Source of the DNA: Gammaproteobacteria bacterium | GTDB taxonomy: Bacteria; Pseudomonadota; Gammaproteobacteria; Thiohalomonadales; Thiohalomonadaceae | Direction: 5' to 3' | Assembly: GCA_024709225.1 (NCBI GenBank) | Contig: JANJXC010000038.1 | Location: 162,962 to 226,961 of the forward strand | DNA: 64,000 bases | Part shown: positions 50,488-59,842 of the stretch, one piece after another | How the letters are laid out: each line of letters opens with the position of its first letter | How positions within the stretch are numbered: the first letter of the stretch is position 1 | Program-made: the position numbers and the translations under genes | Notes under the pieces: generated by a model | The model's database searches: none | Seen by the model: only the letters and a program-made list of their open reading frames with translations | Told to the model about the DNA's origin: nothing

Positions 50488-51023
50488 GATGCCGCCCCCT
50501 GCAACTCGCGCACGATGGGCTCCAGCTTCTCGCGCCACACCTGCGGTGTGAGCGGGCCGATGTGCTTATAGCGGATGGTACCCTGAGCATCGACCACGAA
50601 GGTCTCCGGCACGCCGTACACGCCCCAGTCGATGCCGACGCGGCCTTCGTGATCGAAGCCACTGGCACGATAGGGATCGCCATGCCGTTTCAGCCAGGCG
50701 ACGGCGTCCTTGCGCTCGTCCTTGTAGTTGAGGCCGTAGATGGGTACGGTGTTGTCGCGCGCCAGCTCCATCAGGAAGGGATGCTCCTGCCGGCAGGCCA
50801 CGCACCAGCTGGCCCACACGTTGAACAGGCTGACCTTGTGTGCGGTCAAGTCACTGCGCGTGATGCGCGCCTCCGCCGCATCCACTCGCGGCAGGTCGAA
50901 GTTGGGCGCCGCTTTGTCGATGAGCGGCGACGGCACTTCACGCGGGTTGAGTTGCAGGCCGACGGCGAACAGCGCAATCAGCGCAGCAAAGATGATCAGG
51001 GGAAGGATGAAGCGCATCTTCAT
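50484..51023 (-). CDS. ccmG: Thiol:disulfide oxidoreductase CcmG/DsbE
   Basis: Periplasmic thioredoxin-fold reductase of the apocytochrome pathway. 179 residues with an N-terminal anchor helix (about 4-22), active site WASWCVACRQEHP (C74, C77), VPIYGLNYKD, and the cis-proline loop YGVPETFVVDAQG. Overlaps ccmF and ccmH by four bases at either end. Confidence 0.95.
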   Translation of the reverse strand: MKMRFILPLIIFAALIALFAVGLQLNPREVPSPLIDKAAPNFDLPRVDAAEARITRSDLTAHKVSLFNVWASWCVACRQEHPFLMELARDNTVPIYGLNYKDERKDAVAWLKRHGDPYRASGFDHEGRVGIDWGVYGVPETFVVDAQGTIRYKHIGPLTPQVWREKLEPIVRELQGAAS

Positions 51024-52996
51024 ACGGAAGTCTCCACGCTGGCGGCATTCGTCTGTGGCACCGTGCGGCGCGCCAAGCGGTAGCGGCGATCGGCAGCGGC
51101 CAGTAGGCCGCCCAGGGCCATCAGCAGACTGCCGAGCCAGATCCAGCGCACATAGGGTTTGTGATACAGACGCACCGCCCAGGCACCGTCACCCAGCGGT
51201 TCACCCAGTGCCACGTACAGATCGCGCGTCAACCCCCAGTCGATGCCGGCCTCGGTCATCGGCATGCCGGTGACGGTGTAGAGGCGTTTCTCGCTGCGCA
51301 GGCTGGCGACCGCACGCCCGTTCTTCTCCACGCGCAGGGTGGCACGGCTGGCGGTGTAGTTGGGGCCGTTGTGTTCACTCAACTGCTCGAACACGAAACT
51401 GTGTTCGCCCATGACGAAGGTTTCGCCCGGGGCCAGGCGCACGTCGTGTTCCTGGCTGTAGTAGCTGGAGAAGGTGATGCCGACGATGGTCACCGCCACG
51501 CCGAGGTGGGCGAGCACCATGCCGTAGAAGCTGCGGCTCTGCTGCCGCATCCCCTGCCAGAACGACGGCGCGTGCCGCACACGGTTGCGCAGATCGAGCG
51601 CGGCGGAGATGGCAATCCACACCGCCAGCGCGGCCCCCGCCATTACCATCAGTTCCCAGGAACCGAACAGCAGCCACGGCAGCAGGATACCGACGCCGAT
51701 GCTCGCCGCCAGCGCAAGACGTATCACCTGTTGCAGACGGCCTACCTGATCCGCCTTCCAGCGCGTCAGCGGTCCGACTCCCATCATGAATGCCAGCGGG
51801 ATCATCAGCGGCACGAACACGGCGTTGAAGTACGGCGGACCGACGGAGATCTTGCCGCCACCCAGGGCATCGATGATCAGCGGGTAGAGCGTGCCGAGCA
51901 GCACCGAGGCGGTAGCCACCACCAGCAGCACGTTGTTGCCGAGCAGCATGGTCTCGCGCGATACCAGATCGAAATGGCCGGTGCTCTTCACCTGTGGCGC
52001 ACGCCAGGCGTAGATGAGCAGCGAGGCCCCCACCACCACCGCGAGCAGCATCAGGATGAACAGTCCGCGCTTGGGGTCGGTAGCAAAGGCGTGCACCGAG
52101 GTGAGCACCCCGGAGCGCACCAGGAAGGTACCGAGCAGGCTGAGCGAGAAGGTGAAGATGGCGAGCAGCACGGTCCAGTTCTTGAATGCGCTGCGCTTCT
52201 CCGCCACGGCGAGAGAATGGATCAGCGCGGTGCCCACCAGCCAGGGCATGAAGGAGGCATTTTCCACCGGGTCCCAGAACCACCAGCCGCCCCAGCCCAG
52301 CTCATAATAGGCCCACCAGGAGCCGAGCGAGATGCCGAGGGTCATGAACACCCAGGCGACGGTAGTCCAGGGACGCGACCAGCGCGCCCAGGTGGCGTCC
52401 AGCTTGCCGCCGAGCAGCGCGGCGATGGCAAAGGCAAAGGCAACGGAAAAGCCGACGTAGCCCATGTACAGCATGGGCGGATGCAGCACCAGCCCAGGGT
52501 CCTGCAACAGAGGATTGAGATCGCGGCCATCGGCCGGGATCGGCCACAGGCGCTCGAACGGATTGGAGGTGAGGATCAGGAAGGCGAGGAAACCGACACT
52601 GACCAGGCCCATCACGCCGAGTACCCGCGCCACCATCGGCAACGGCAGGCGGCGGCTGAACAACCCCACTGCCGCACTCCAGCCGGCCAGCAGCAACGCC
52701 CACAGCAGCAGCGAGCCCTCGTGACCGCCCCACACCGCCGAGAAACGGTAGATGGTCGGCAGCAGGCTGTTGGAATGGCGCGCCACATAGGCCACGGAGA
52801 AATCATTGCTGACAAAGGCATGGGCCAGGATGGCGAAGGACAGCAACAACACCGCAAACTGCGCCCACGCCACCGGCCGTGCCAGTGCCATCCAGTTACT
52901 GATACCGCGCTGCGCGCCGATGAGTGGCACGCTGCCCTGCACCAGCGCCAGACACAGGGCAAGGATCAACGCGTAATGACCTAATTCGGGGAGCAT
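51020..52996 (-). CDS. ccmF: Haem lyase subunit CcmF
   Basis: Integral membrane core of the holocytochrome c synthase. 658 residues, about 14-15 hydrophobic helices, with the tryptophan-rich WWD-type motif WGGWWFWDPVENASFMPWLV near residue 230 and conserved histidines flanking it (for example HNSLL/HSFVFEQLSEHNG regions). Upstream of it the ccm operon is interrupted by a 218-bp repeat region. Confidence 0.96.
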   Translation of the reverse strand: MLPELGHYALILALCLALVQGSVPLIGAQRGISNWMALARPVAWAQFAVLLLSFAILAHAFVSNDFSVAYVARHSNSLLPTIYRFSAVWGGHEGSLLLWALLLAGWSAAVGLFSRRLPLPMVARVLGVMGLVSVGFLAFLILTSNPFERLWPIPADGRDLNPLLQDPGLVLHPPMLYMGYVGFSVAFAFAIAALLGGKLDATWARWSRPWTTVAWVFMTLGISLGSWWAYYELGWGGWWFWDPVENASFMPWLVGTALIHSLAVAEKRSAFKNWTVLLAIFTFSLSLLGTFLVRSGVLTSVHAFATDPKRGLFILMLLAVVVGASLLIYAWRAPQVKSTGHFDLVSRETMLLGNNVLLVVATASVLLGTLYPLIIDALGGGKISVGPPYFNAVFVPLMIPLAFMMGVGPLTRWKADQVGRLQQVIRLALAASIGVGILLPWLLFGSWELMVMAGAALAVWIAISAALDLRNRVRHAPSFWQGMRQQSRSFYGMVLAHLGVAVTIVGITFSSYYSQEHDVRLAPGETFVMGEHSFVFEQLSEHNGPNYTASRATLRVEKNGRAVASLRSEKRLYTVTGMPMTEAGIDWGLTRDLYVALGEPLGDGAWAVRLYHKPYVRWIWLGSLLMALGGLLAAADRRYRLARRTVPQTNAASVETSV

Positions 52997-53016
52997 GGTG
53001 GATTCCTAAAAGATCT

Positions 53017-53200
53017 GCCGCAGACGACCACAGAGATGTGGTCGGTTGGAAATGTCGGGAACATATTTCCCAGACGCGGAGACGCAGAGGATTTCAATCG
53101 AACGAGTTGGACTGGGTTTCAGACTGAAAGCACTCGTGTTCTCTCGACACCGAAGATGACTCAACAATAGTTCCTCTCTGCGCCTCTGCGTCTCTGCGAC
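53017..53200. repeat. CGCAGAG-type inverted repeat (copy 5) with 37-bp segment
   Basis: Contains GACGCGGAGACGCAGAGG (53073) facing CCTCTCTGCGCCTCTGCGTC (53173), plus the 37-bp segment at 53041-53077 shared in inverse orientation with 32816-32852 (36 of 37 identical). It lies between ccmE and ccmF inside the ccm operon. Confidence 0.8.
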
Positions 53201-53214
53201 GGGTTTAATCATCG

Positions 53215-53676
53215 TCATTGCGGACTGTGCGGGTTGGCCAGCGCGCCTTCCTGTTCAGCCTTCATCAGCGCCTCGGCCACTTCCGGCGGCATGTAGTTTT
53301 CATCGTGCTTGGCCAGCACCTGATCGGCACTGAAGCGGCCGTCGGGATTGAGGCGTCCCTGCGCCACAATGCCCTGCCCCTCGCGAAACAGATCGGGCAG
53401 GATGCCGGTGTAGTCCACAGTCACGTTGTGCGGCCCGTCGGTGACGTCGAAGCTTACCGTGAGGCCCTGGCCTTCGCGCCGCACGCTGCCGTCGCGCACC
53501 AGACCGCCGACACGGAAGGTATGGCCCTTGGGCACCTCGCCGCGAACCACCTGGGTCGGGCTGTAGAACAGATTTATATTTTCATTCAATGCCACCAGCG
53601 CCAATGCCACGGCAACGCCGACGCCCCCGACTACCAAGGCAATGATCAGCAGCCGGTTACGGCGTTTCGGATTCAT
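53215..53676 (-). CDS. ccmE: Haem chaperone CcmE
   Basis: Periplasmic haem carrier. 153 residues: one N-terminal membrane anchor (LLIIALVVGGVGVAVALALV), an OB-fold beta domain, and the covalent haem site H124 with Y128 (LAKHDENYMP). The ATG at 53676 lies inside the end of ccmD, a 20-bp overlap. Confidence 0.96.
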   Translation of the reverse strand: MNPKRRNRLLIIALVVGGVGVAVALALVALNENINLFYSPTQVVRGEVPKGHTFRVGGLVRDGSVRREGQGLTVSFDVTDGPHNVTVDYTGILPDLFREGQGIVAQGRLNPDGRFSADQVLAKHDENYMPPEVAEALMKAEQEGALANPHSPQ

Positions 53677-53836
53677 TCATCTGTTCCTCATAACTGCGTC
53701 GGCGCCGCAACTGGCGCCAGACCTCACGCTCGGCACGCCAGGGCAACCAGAGATTGACCAGCACTACTGCCAGGCCAAGCAGGTAGCTGAGCCAGACATA
53801 CGGGGCATAACCGCCCATGTGCAGAAAGTCGCCCAC
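53657..53836 (-). CDS. ccmD: Haem exporter protein CcmD
   Basis: A 59-residue small membrane protein needed to release haem-loaded CcmE. Read from GTG at 53836 it begins GDFLHMGGYAPYVWLSYLLG, the family pattern, followed by one helix and a basic tail (WRAEREVWRQLRRRRSYEEQ). The GTG overlaps the ccmC stop by one base (TAGTG) with GGAGGA upstream. Easily missed by gene finders because of size, start codon and overlaps at both ends. Confidence 0.9.
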   Translation of the reverse strand: MGDFLHMGGYAPYVWLSYLLGLAVVLVNLWLPWRAEREVWRQLRRRRSYEEQMNESETP

Positions 53837-54591
53837 TATCGCTCTCCTCCGCCTTGATGCCCGTCAACCAGGGCACGCACCCACTGGCTGTCCGCCTCGC
53901 GCCGCAGCAGCTCGGCGCGCGCCAGCCGCAACGCCACCGCCACATAGAACAGCGTGGCGGAGAATGCCATCAGCAGCAGCGGCCGCAGCATGGTCCAGTC
54001 GATGGACGGCTTGTCCAGCTTGGTCACCGTTGCCCCCTGATGCAGTGTGCTCCACCATTCCACCGAGTAATGGATGATGGGGATATTCACCACCCCCACC
54101 AGGGCCAATACCGCCGCCGCACGTGCTGCGGTCTCACGCTCCTCAATGGCGGCGAGCAGACCGATATAGCCTAGATAGAGAAACAGCAGGATAAGTTCCG
54201 AGGTCAGGCGCGCGTCCCAGATCCACCAGGTGCCCCACATCGGCTTACCCCACAGCGAACCGGTGGCCAGGGCCAGAAAGGTGAACCAGGCGCCGATGGG
54301 CGCGCTGGCGGCAGCCACCATGTCGGCCACCTTGATGCGCCACACCAGGGAAGTCAGGGAGGCAAAGGCGATGTTCATGTAGATGAACATGGACAGCCAG
54401 GCCGCCGGCACGTGCACGTACATGATGCGCACGCTCTCGCCCTGCTGGTAATCGGCCGGCGAGGCAAACAGCGCGTAATACAGGCCGGCGGCGCCGAGCA
54501 GCAGGCTGCCCCAACCGGCCCAGCGCGCCAGCGTGCCAGACCAGCCGTAGAAGCGCTTCGGAGAACCCAGTCGATGCAACCATGCCCACAT
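53836..54591 (-). CDS. ccmC: Haem transporter subunit CcmC
   Basis: Integral membrane protein that attaches haem to CcmE. 251 residues, six helices, with the WWD signature GTWWIWDARLTSELILLFLY near 120-140 and the histidines YVHVPAAW and IIHYSVEWW. Followed directly by ccmD. A 142-bp repeat-bearing gap separates it from ccmB. Confidence 0.96.
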   Translation of the reverse strand: MWAWLHRLGSPKRFYGWSGTLARWAGWGSLLLGAAGLYYALFASPADYQQGESVRIMYVHVPAAWLSMFIYMNIAFASLTSLVWRIKVADMVAAASAPIGAWFTFLALATGSLWGKPMWGTWWIWDARLTSELILLFLYLGYIGLLAAIEERETAARAAAVLALVGVVNIPIIHYSVEWWSTLHQGATVTKLDKPSIDWTMLRPLLLMAFSATLFYVAVALRLARAELLRREADSQWVRALVDGHQGGGER

Positions 54592-54621
54592 GGTGTTACC
54601 TCTCTAAACCCAAAACCCGTT

Positions 54622-54712
54622 CACCGCGAAGGCGCAAACCACTTCAAAACCCTGCCGCAGCGACGCAGAGCCGCGGAGAACATGACCCTGCTTTCTCTGC
54701 GACTCTGCGGGC
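54622..54712. repeat. CGCAGAG-type inverted repeat (copy 6)
   Basis: CACCGCGAAGGCGCAAACC, then GCCGCAGCGACGCAGAGCCG, facing TCTCTGCGACTCTGCGGGCG at 54693-54712. Fills the ccmB-ccmC gap inside the ccm operon. Confidence 0.75.
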
Positions 54713-54733
54713 GAATTCGGTTTCCCATCCGGT

Positions 54734-55408
54734 TCAATCCAGCGAAATTCGCAGCGCCGCCGCCGTTGCCAGCGGCGCCAGGGCCACGGCCAGCGCCAGC
54801 AGGGCGCCCAGGAAGGCCAGCTGGCCGGTCACCGCCATGCCGGCCTGGGCATTGCCCACCGCGCCGGCAGCGAAGATCAGCACCGGCACATACAGCGGGA
54901 GAACCAGCAGCGACAGCAGCACACCGCCGCGGCGCAGGCCCACAGTGAGGGCCACGCCGATGGCACCGATGAGACTGAGCAACGGCGTCCCCAGGGCCAG
55001 GCTGGCCAGCAATATGACCACCGCCTGCCCCTCAAGATTCAGCAACATGGCCAGCAGCGGCGCCACCAGCAGCAGCGGCAGGCCGGTCACCAGCCAATGC
55101 GCCGCCACCTTGGCCAACACCAGCAGCGGCAAGGGATACGGTGTCAACAGCATCTGCTCCAGCGCGCCGTCGTCGAAATCGGAACGGAACATGGACTCCA
55201 GCGCCAGCATCGCCGCCAGTAGCGCGCCAACCCAGATCACACCGGGCGCGATGCTGCGCAGCAGGTTTGGGTCGGGATTCATGCCAAGAGGAAACAGCGC
55301 CACCACCAGCACGAAAAACAGCAATGGATTGGCCAGTTGGCCGCGCTGGCGCAGGGCCAGAATCACGTCGCGCCGCAGCAGGGCGCCCCAGGCATGCGCC
55401 AGGCTCAT
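54734..55408 (-). CDS. ccmB: Haem exporter permease CcmB
   Basis: Six-helix ABC permease subunit that with CcmA drives release of haem-CcmE. 224 residues: RRDVILALRQRGQLANPLLF at the start, PGVIWVGALLAAMLALESMF, and DDGALEQMLLTPYPLPLLVL, all typical. Start overlaps the ccmA stop as ATGA. Confidence 0.95.
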   Translation of the reverse strand: MSLAHAWGALLRRDVILALRQRGQLANPLLFFVLVVALFPLGMNPDPNLLRSIAPGVIWVGALLAAMLALESMFRSDFDDGALEQMLLTPYPLPLLVLAKVAAHWLVTGLPLLLVAPLLAMLLNLEGQAVVILLASLALGTPLLSLIGAIGVALTVGLRRGGVLLSLLVLPLYVPVLIFAAGAVGNAQAGMAVTGQLAFLGALLALAVALAPLATAAALRISLD

Positions 55409-56040
55409 CCCAGGTGCAACGTCTGCACGGCGCTGCCCTCCAGATCGACGGCGTGGTGCGAGGTCACCACTGCCATGCCGCCCTGTGCCGCATGCTCACG
55501 CAGCAGTTTCTCCACCAGCGCGCGGCCGGCCACGTCCAGGGCGGTAAAGGGTTCATCGAGGATCCAGAGCCGGCCCGGCGCCAGCAACAGGCGCGCCAGG
55601 GCCACGCGCCGGCGCTGGCCGGCGGACAGTTTGCGGCAGGGAATGTCCTCGCATTCGAAGGGCAGGCCGATACCTTGCAACGCCTGTTCGGGTGACATGC
55701 GCCCCCCACCGCCGCCGAGGGCGGCGGCGAAGGCCAGATTTTCCAGCGGGGTCAGCTCCTCCTTGATCCCCGCATGGTGGCCGACATAATTCAATTCCGC
55801 CGCATAGGCAGCGAAGTTGTCACGGGTATCCCCGCCGTCCCAGTGGATGCTTCCGGCGGCCGGTCGGGTCAGACCACACAGGGTGCGCAATAGCGTCGTC
55901 TTGCCGCAGCCATTGCGGCCCTCCACCTGCAGCACCTCTCCCGGCATCAGGACGAAAGATACGTCATGAAACAGGGTACGCTCGGCGCGACGGCAGGTGA
56001 GCCCGGTAACGCGCAGACTGGTTGTGGTAGCAACAGACAT
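55405..56040 (-). CDS. ccmA: Haem exporter ATP-binding protein CcmA
   Basis: ABC ATPase of the CcmAB complex. 211 residues: Walker A GRNGCGKTTLLRTLCGL, signature LSAGQRRRVALARLLL, Walker B LWILDEPFTALD, H-loop TSHH. It follows the short YdcH-like gene by 17 bp, so that gene may be the operon's first member. Confidence 0.96.
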   Translation of the reverse strand: MSVATTTSLRVTGLTCRRAERTLFHDVSFVLMPGEVLQVEGRNGCGKTTLLRTLCGLTRPAAGSIHWDGGDTRDNFAAYAAELNYVGHHAGIKEELTPLENLAFAAALGGGGGRMSPEQALQGIGLPFECEDIPCRKLSAGQRRRVALARLLLAPGRLWILDEPFTALDVAGRALVEKLLREHAAQGGMAVVTSHHAVDLEGSAVQTLHLG

Positions 56041-56057
56041 GCCGGAAAGCAGCGGCC

Positions 56058-56294
56058 TCAGGCGCGCAGCATGCCGTAGAGTTCATCCTTGAGCTTCACG
56101 CGGCGCATCTTCAATTCTTCCGTGTAGGTATCGGACGGCGTCTCGATCTCCTGCTCGATGCGGCGTACCTCACGGTCCACCTGGTGATATTCGTCGAATA
56201 GCCGGGCAAAATGCGCGTTACCGGTCTTCATGGCATGGATGCGGTCGTGAAATTCGGGGAAATCATGCTGCAAATCGTGATGCTCAACGGTCAT
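56058..56294 (-). CDS. YdcH-like small protein (DUF465)
   Basis: A 78-residue helical protein of the DUF465/YdcH family: EFHDRIHAMKTGNAHFARLF, then DEYHQVDREVRRIEQ, and ELKMRRVKLKDELYGML. It probably folds as a coiled-coil hairpin. Function unknown. The ATG at 56294 gives the usual family N-terminus (MTVEHHDLQHDFPEF). It is directly upstream of ccmA on the same strand and divergent from the mrp operon. Confidence 0.85.
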   Translation of the reverse strand: MTVEHHDLQHDFPEFHDRIHAMKTGNAHFARLFDEYHQVDREVRRIEQEIETPSDTYTEELKMRRVKLKDELYGMLRA

Positions 56295-56489
56295 GACGGC
56301 TCCATGGGAGGAAGAAAAAATTCGAACTGCAAGGCTACCTGACTGTCTATCCTGCACTCAAGCAGTTTCCCCCCTCGGACAGAGTCGCTATAGTTCGCAG
56401 GGAAATAACGATACCTCCCCTCAGCGCCGGCCCGGCAACGGGGCCGGCGCTGCCATGTCTGATAAAGGGCAACAACAACAGCGACCACT

Positions 56490-59288
56490 ATGAACCTGCT
56501 GCTCATCATCCTGCTTCCGCTGCTGGGCGCCCTGCTGCCGCCGCTGGCCATCCGCTACGGCCGCAGCGCCAGCGCCTGGACCGCGGCTGCAATCACCCTG
56601 GCCGCACTGCTGTTTGCCCTGGGGCCACTTGTGGCAGTGTTCGGCGGCGCGCCGCAAGAGGTGCACTGGACCTGGCTGCCCCAGGCCGGCCTCGACATCC
56701 ATCTGCGCTTGGACGGCCTGGCCGCCCTGTTCGTGCTGCTGATCCTGGGTATCGGCCTGCTGGTGATCCTGTATGCCCGCTATTACCTCGCCGAGCGCGA
56801 CCCCATGGGCCGTTTCTACGGCCTGCTGCTGCTGTTCATGGGTGCCATGCTCGGCGTGGCCCTGTCCAACCACCTGCTGCAACTGCTGGTGTTCTGGGAG
56901 CTGACCTCGCTCAGTTCCTTCCTGCTCATCAGCTACTGGCACCACCGCTCCGACGCCCGCCGCGGCGCGCGCATGGCCCTGGCCATCACCGGCGCCGGCG
57001 GCCTGGCGATGCTGGCCGGCTTCATGCTCCTGGGCCACATCGTCGGCAGCTACCAGATCTCCGTGATCCTCAATGCCGGCGACCTGATCCGTGCCCATCC
57101 GCTCTACGCACCCATGCTGCTGCTGGTGCTGCTCGGCGCATTCACCAAGTCGGCCCAGTTCCCGTTCCACTTCTGGCTGCCCCACGCCATGGCGGCACCC
57201 ACCCCGGTCAGCGCCTACCTGCACTCGGCCACCATGGTGAAGGCGGGCGTATTCCTGCTGGCGCGGCTGTACCCGGCCCTGTCCGGCACCGAGCTGTGGT
57301 TCTTCCTGGTGGGCGGTGTCGGCCTCGCCACCCTGCTCTTTGCCGCCTACAACGCCCTGTTCCAGCACGACCTCAAGGGGCTGCTGGCCTATTCCACCAT
57401 CAGCCACCTGGGCCTCATCACCCTGCTGTTCGGCATCGGCACACCGCTGGCCGCCGTGGCCGGCGTGTTCCACATCATCAACCACGCCACCTTCAAGGCC
57501 TCGCTGTTCATGGCCGCCGGCATCATCGACCACGAGACCGGCACCCGCGACATGCGTCTCATCAACGGCATGTGGAAATACATGCCGCACACCGCCACCC
57601 TGGCCATGGTCGCCGCCGCTGCCATGGCCGGTGTGCCGCTGCTGAACGGCTTCCTGTCCAAGGAGATGTTCTTTGCCGAGACCCTGCACCTCTCGGCGCT
57701 CGGCGCCTTCAGCTGGGTGCTGCCGGCGGCGGCGACCCTGGCCGGCATCTTCGCCGTCGCCTATTCGGCGCGTTTCATCCACGACGTGTTCTTCAACGGC
57801 GAACCCATCGACCTGCCCAAGTTCCCGCCCCACGAGCCGCCGCGCCACATGAAGGTGCCGGTGGAAATCCTGGTGGCCCTGTGCCTGCTGGTGGGCATAC
57901 TCCCGGCCATCACCGTGGCGCCGCTGCTGGCGGTGGCCGCCGGTGCCGTGCTCAACGGGCCGCTGCCCGACTACAGCCTGGCCATCTGGCACGGCTTCAA
58001 CACCCCCTTCATCATGAGCCTCGTCGCCCTCGCCGGCGGCATCGCCCTCTACACCCAGCGCCACAAATTGTTCGCGCTGCATGACCGCGTCTTCCCCGGG
58101 GTGGATGCGCGGGCCCTGTTCTGGGAATTCATCACCTGGCTGATGGATACCGCCCATGCCATGACGCGGGCGCTGGAAAACGGCTCCCTGCAGCGCTATG
58201 CCGCCCTGCTGCTGCTCACCGCCGTGGCCGCCATCGCCTGGCCCTTCCTCAACAGCACCGCGCCCATCGCCGGCCCGGTGCCGGCCGCGCCCATCGACGC
58301 CCTCACCCTGCTCGGCGCCCTGGTGATGATGGCCGCAGCCGTGGTCACCACCGTGTGGCAGCGCCAGCGCCTCACCGCCGTCATCGCCCTCAGCGTGGTG
58401 GGACTGGTGGTATCGCTCACCTTCGTGCGCTGGTCGGCGCCGGACCTGGCCCTGACCCAGCTGTCGGTGGAGGTGGTGACCATCGTGCTCTTGCTGCTGG
58501 CGCTCTACTTCCTGCCGCAGCGGGCGACGGTGGATTCATCCAATCTGCGCCGCGGCCAGGACCTGCTGCTGGCCACCGGCGTAGGCGGCGGCGTCGGCCT
58601 CATCACCTGGGCCATGCTCACCCGCCCCTACACCACCATCGCCAACTACTTCGTGGAAAACAGCCTGCCCGGCGGCGGCGGCGCCAACGTGGTCAACGTG
58701 ATCCTGGTGGACTTCCGCGGCTTCGATACCCTGGGCGAGATCACCGTGCTGGCCATCGCCGCCATCGGTATCTTCGCCCTGCTCGACAACCTGCGCCTGG
58801 AAATGCCCGCTACCGACGACGGCGGCCGCCCCTGGTCCAGTGAGCGCTATCCGCTGGTGCTGTCCCAGCTCACCCGCTTCCTGCTGCCGCTGGCCCTGCT
58901 GGTATCGGTATACCTGTTCCTGCGCGGCCACAACGCCCCGGGCGGCGGCTTCATTGCCGGTCTGGTCACCGCCGTGGCGCTGATCCTGCAGTACATGGCC
59001 AGCGGCATCGACTGGACCCAGCAGCGCTGGCGCCTGCAGTACCACCCCATCATCGCCGCCGGCGTGCTCATCGCCGCCGCCACCGGCGCCGGCAGCTGGC
59101 TGTACGACCGCCCGTTCCTCACCTCCGCCTTCGGCCACTTCCACCTGCCGCTGGCCGGCGAGTTCGAGCTGGCCACGGCCATGCTGTTCGACCTCGGCGT
59201 CTACCTCACTGTGGTGGGTGTGGTGATGCTGATCCTGGCCAACCTGGGCAAGCTGACCCAGCGCAGCGCCGGGGAGGGGGGCACATGA
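56490..59288 (+). CDS. mrpA: Cation/proton antiporter subunit A fused to B (MrpAB/PhaAB)
   Basis: A 932-residue polytopic protein. The first about 500 residues are the proton-pumping NuoL-like domain ([59 protein letters not shown]), followed by the MrpA-specific domain and a C-terminal MrpB/MnhB domain ([40 protein letters not shown]). The A-B fusion is the group 2 (Pha) layout. With MrpC-G it exchanges monovalent cations for protons, for pH and salt tolerance. Divergent from the YdcH-ccm operon. Confidence 0.95.
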   Translation: MNLLLIILLPLLGALLPPLAIRYGRSASAWTAAAITLAALLFALGPLVAVFGGAPQEVHWTWLPQAGLDIHLRLDGLAALFVLLILGIGLLVILYARYYLAERDPMGRFYGLLLLFMGAMLGVALSNHLLQLLVFWELTSLSSFLLISYWHHRSDARRGARMALAITGAGGLAMLAGFMLLGHIVGSYQISVILNAGDLIRAHPLYAPMLLLVLLGAFTKSAQFPFHFWLPHAMAAPTPVSAYLHSATMVKAGVFLLARLYPALSGTELWFFLVGGVGLATLLFAAYNALFQHDLKGLLAYSTISHLGLITLLFGIGTPLAAVAGVFHIINHATFKASLFMAAGIIDHETGTRDMRLINGMWKYMPHTATLAMVAAAAMAGVPLLNGFLSKEMFFAETLHLSALGAFSWVLPAAATLAGIFAVAYSARFIHDVFFNGEPIDLPKFPPHEPPRHMKVPVEILVALCLLVGILPAITVAPLLAVAAGAVLNGPLPDYSLAIWHGFNTPFIMSLVALAGGIALYTQRHKLFALHDRVFPGVDARALFWEFITWLMDTAHAMTRALENGSLQRYAALLLLTAVAAIAWPFLNSTAPIAGPVPAAPIDALTLLGALVMMAAAVVTTVWQRQRLTAVIALSVVGLVVSLTFVRWSAPDLALTQLSVEVVTIVLLLLALYFLPQRATVDSSNLRRGQDLLLATGVGGGVGLITWAMLTRPYTTIANYFVENSLPGGGGANVVNVILVDFRGFDTLGEITVLAIAAIGIFALLDNLRLEMPATDDGGRPWSSERYPLVLSQLTRFLLPLALLVSVYLFLRGHNAPGGGFIAGLVTAVALILQYMASGIDWTQQRWRLQYHPIIAAGVLIAAATGAGSWLYDRPFLTSAFGHFHLPLAGEFELATAMLFDLGVYLTVVGVVMLILANLGKLTQRSAGEGGT

Positions 59289-59290
59289 TG

Positions 59291-59320
59291 GAATTCGAAA
59301 TTCAAGATTCAAAATTCATA
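59291..59320. repeat. AATTC-iterated spacer repeat
   Basis: GAATTCGAAATTCAAGATTC then AAAATTCATA: near-tandem iterations of AAATTC/AGATTC in the 115-bp mrpA-mrpC gap. The remainder of the gap holds GC-rich palindromic pieces (GCGCGGGC/GCCCGC). Confidence 0.6.
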
Positions 59321-59403
59321 GCGCGGGCCATGCCCGCCGCTTCGGCGCCCATGGAGCGCCCTATGCCTGCCCCTCTGCGGCTTAACCCTGGAATAGCAAA
59401 CTG

Positions 59404-59733
59404 ATGGAAGCCCTTGCCGCCCTTACCCTGGCCGTACTGGTGACCTGCGGGGTCTACCTGGTGCTGCGCGCACGCACCTATCCCGTGGTGCTCGGCCTGT
59501 CGCTGCTGTCCTATGCCGTCAACCTGTTCCTGTTCTTCACCGGCCGCCTGGTCACCGGCGCTCCGCCCCTGGCCGGCGCTGCGACACCCACCGCCGACCC
59601 GCTGCCCCAGGCCCTGGTACTCACCGCCATCGTCATCGGCTTCGGCATGACCGCCTTCGTGGTGATCCTGGCCCTGCGCGCCCGCGGCGAACTGGGCAAC
59701 GACCACGTGGACGGCACGGGAGAAAAGTCGTGA
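59404..59733 (+). CDS. mrpC: Cation/proton antiporter subunit C
   Basis: A 109-residue NuoK-like subunit with three helices (about 5-22, 28-48, 72-94). Family segments: GVYLVLRARTYPVVLGLSLL, SYAVNLFLFF, DPLPQALVLTAIVIGFGMTA. The ATG is preceded by GGAATAGCAAACTG. Second gene of the mrp operon, separated from mrpA by repeats. Confidence 0.94.
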   Translation: MEALAALTLAVLVTCGVYLVLRARTYPVVLGLSLLSYAVNLFLFFTGRLVTGAPPLAGAATPTADPLPQALVLTAIVIGFGMTAFVVILALRARGELGNDHVDGTGEKS

Positions 59734-59756
59734 TTGCCACCACTCCGTTGCTTCGT

Positions 59757-59829
59757 GTGGGAGTCCGGCTGTGCCGGGCGATTGCGGCATGCGGCAAGGT
59801 GCCGTCGCCCACCATAGCCGGATTCCCGC
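59757..59829. repeat. GTGGGAGYCCGR-type inverted repeat (diverged copy)
   Basis: GTGGGAGTCCGGCTGTGCCG at 59757 faces CATAGCCGGATTCCCGCAT at about 59811-59829. Diverged relative of the perfect copy at 61421; in the mrpC-mrpD gap. Confidence 0.65.
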
Positions 59830-59842
59830 ATGGGGGGAACGC

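Noticed and set aside
51161..52984. 607-codon open frame opposite ccmF
   Set aside because: Antisense shadow; Gln/His-rich and without hydrophobic or catalytic features.
56421..58157. 578-codon open frame opposite mrpA
   Set aside because: Antisense shadow of the antiporter subunit; low-complexity Gln/Gly/His.
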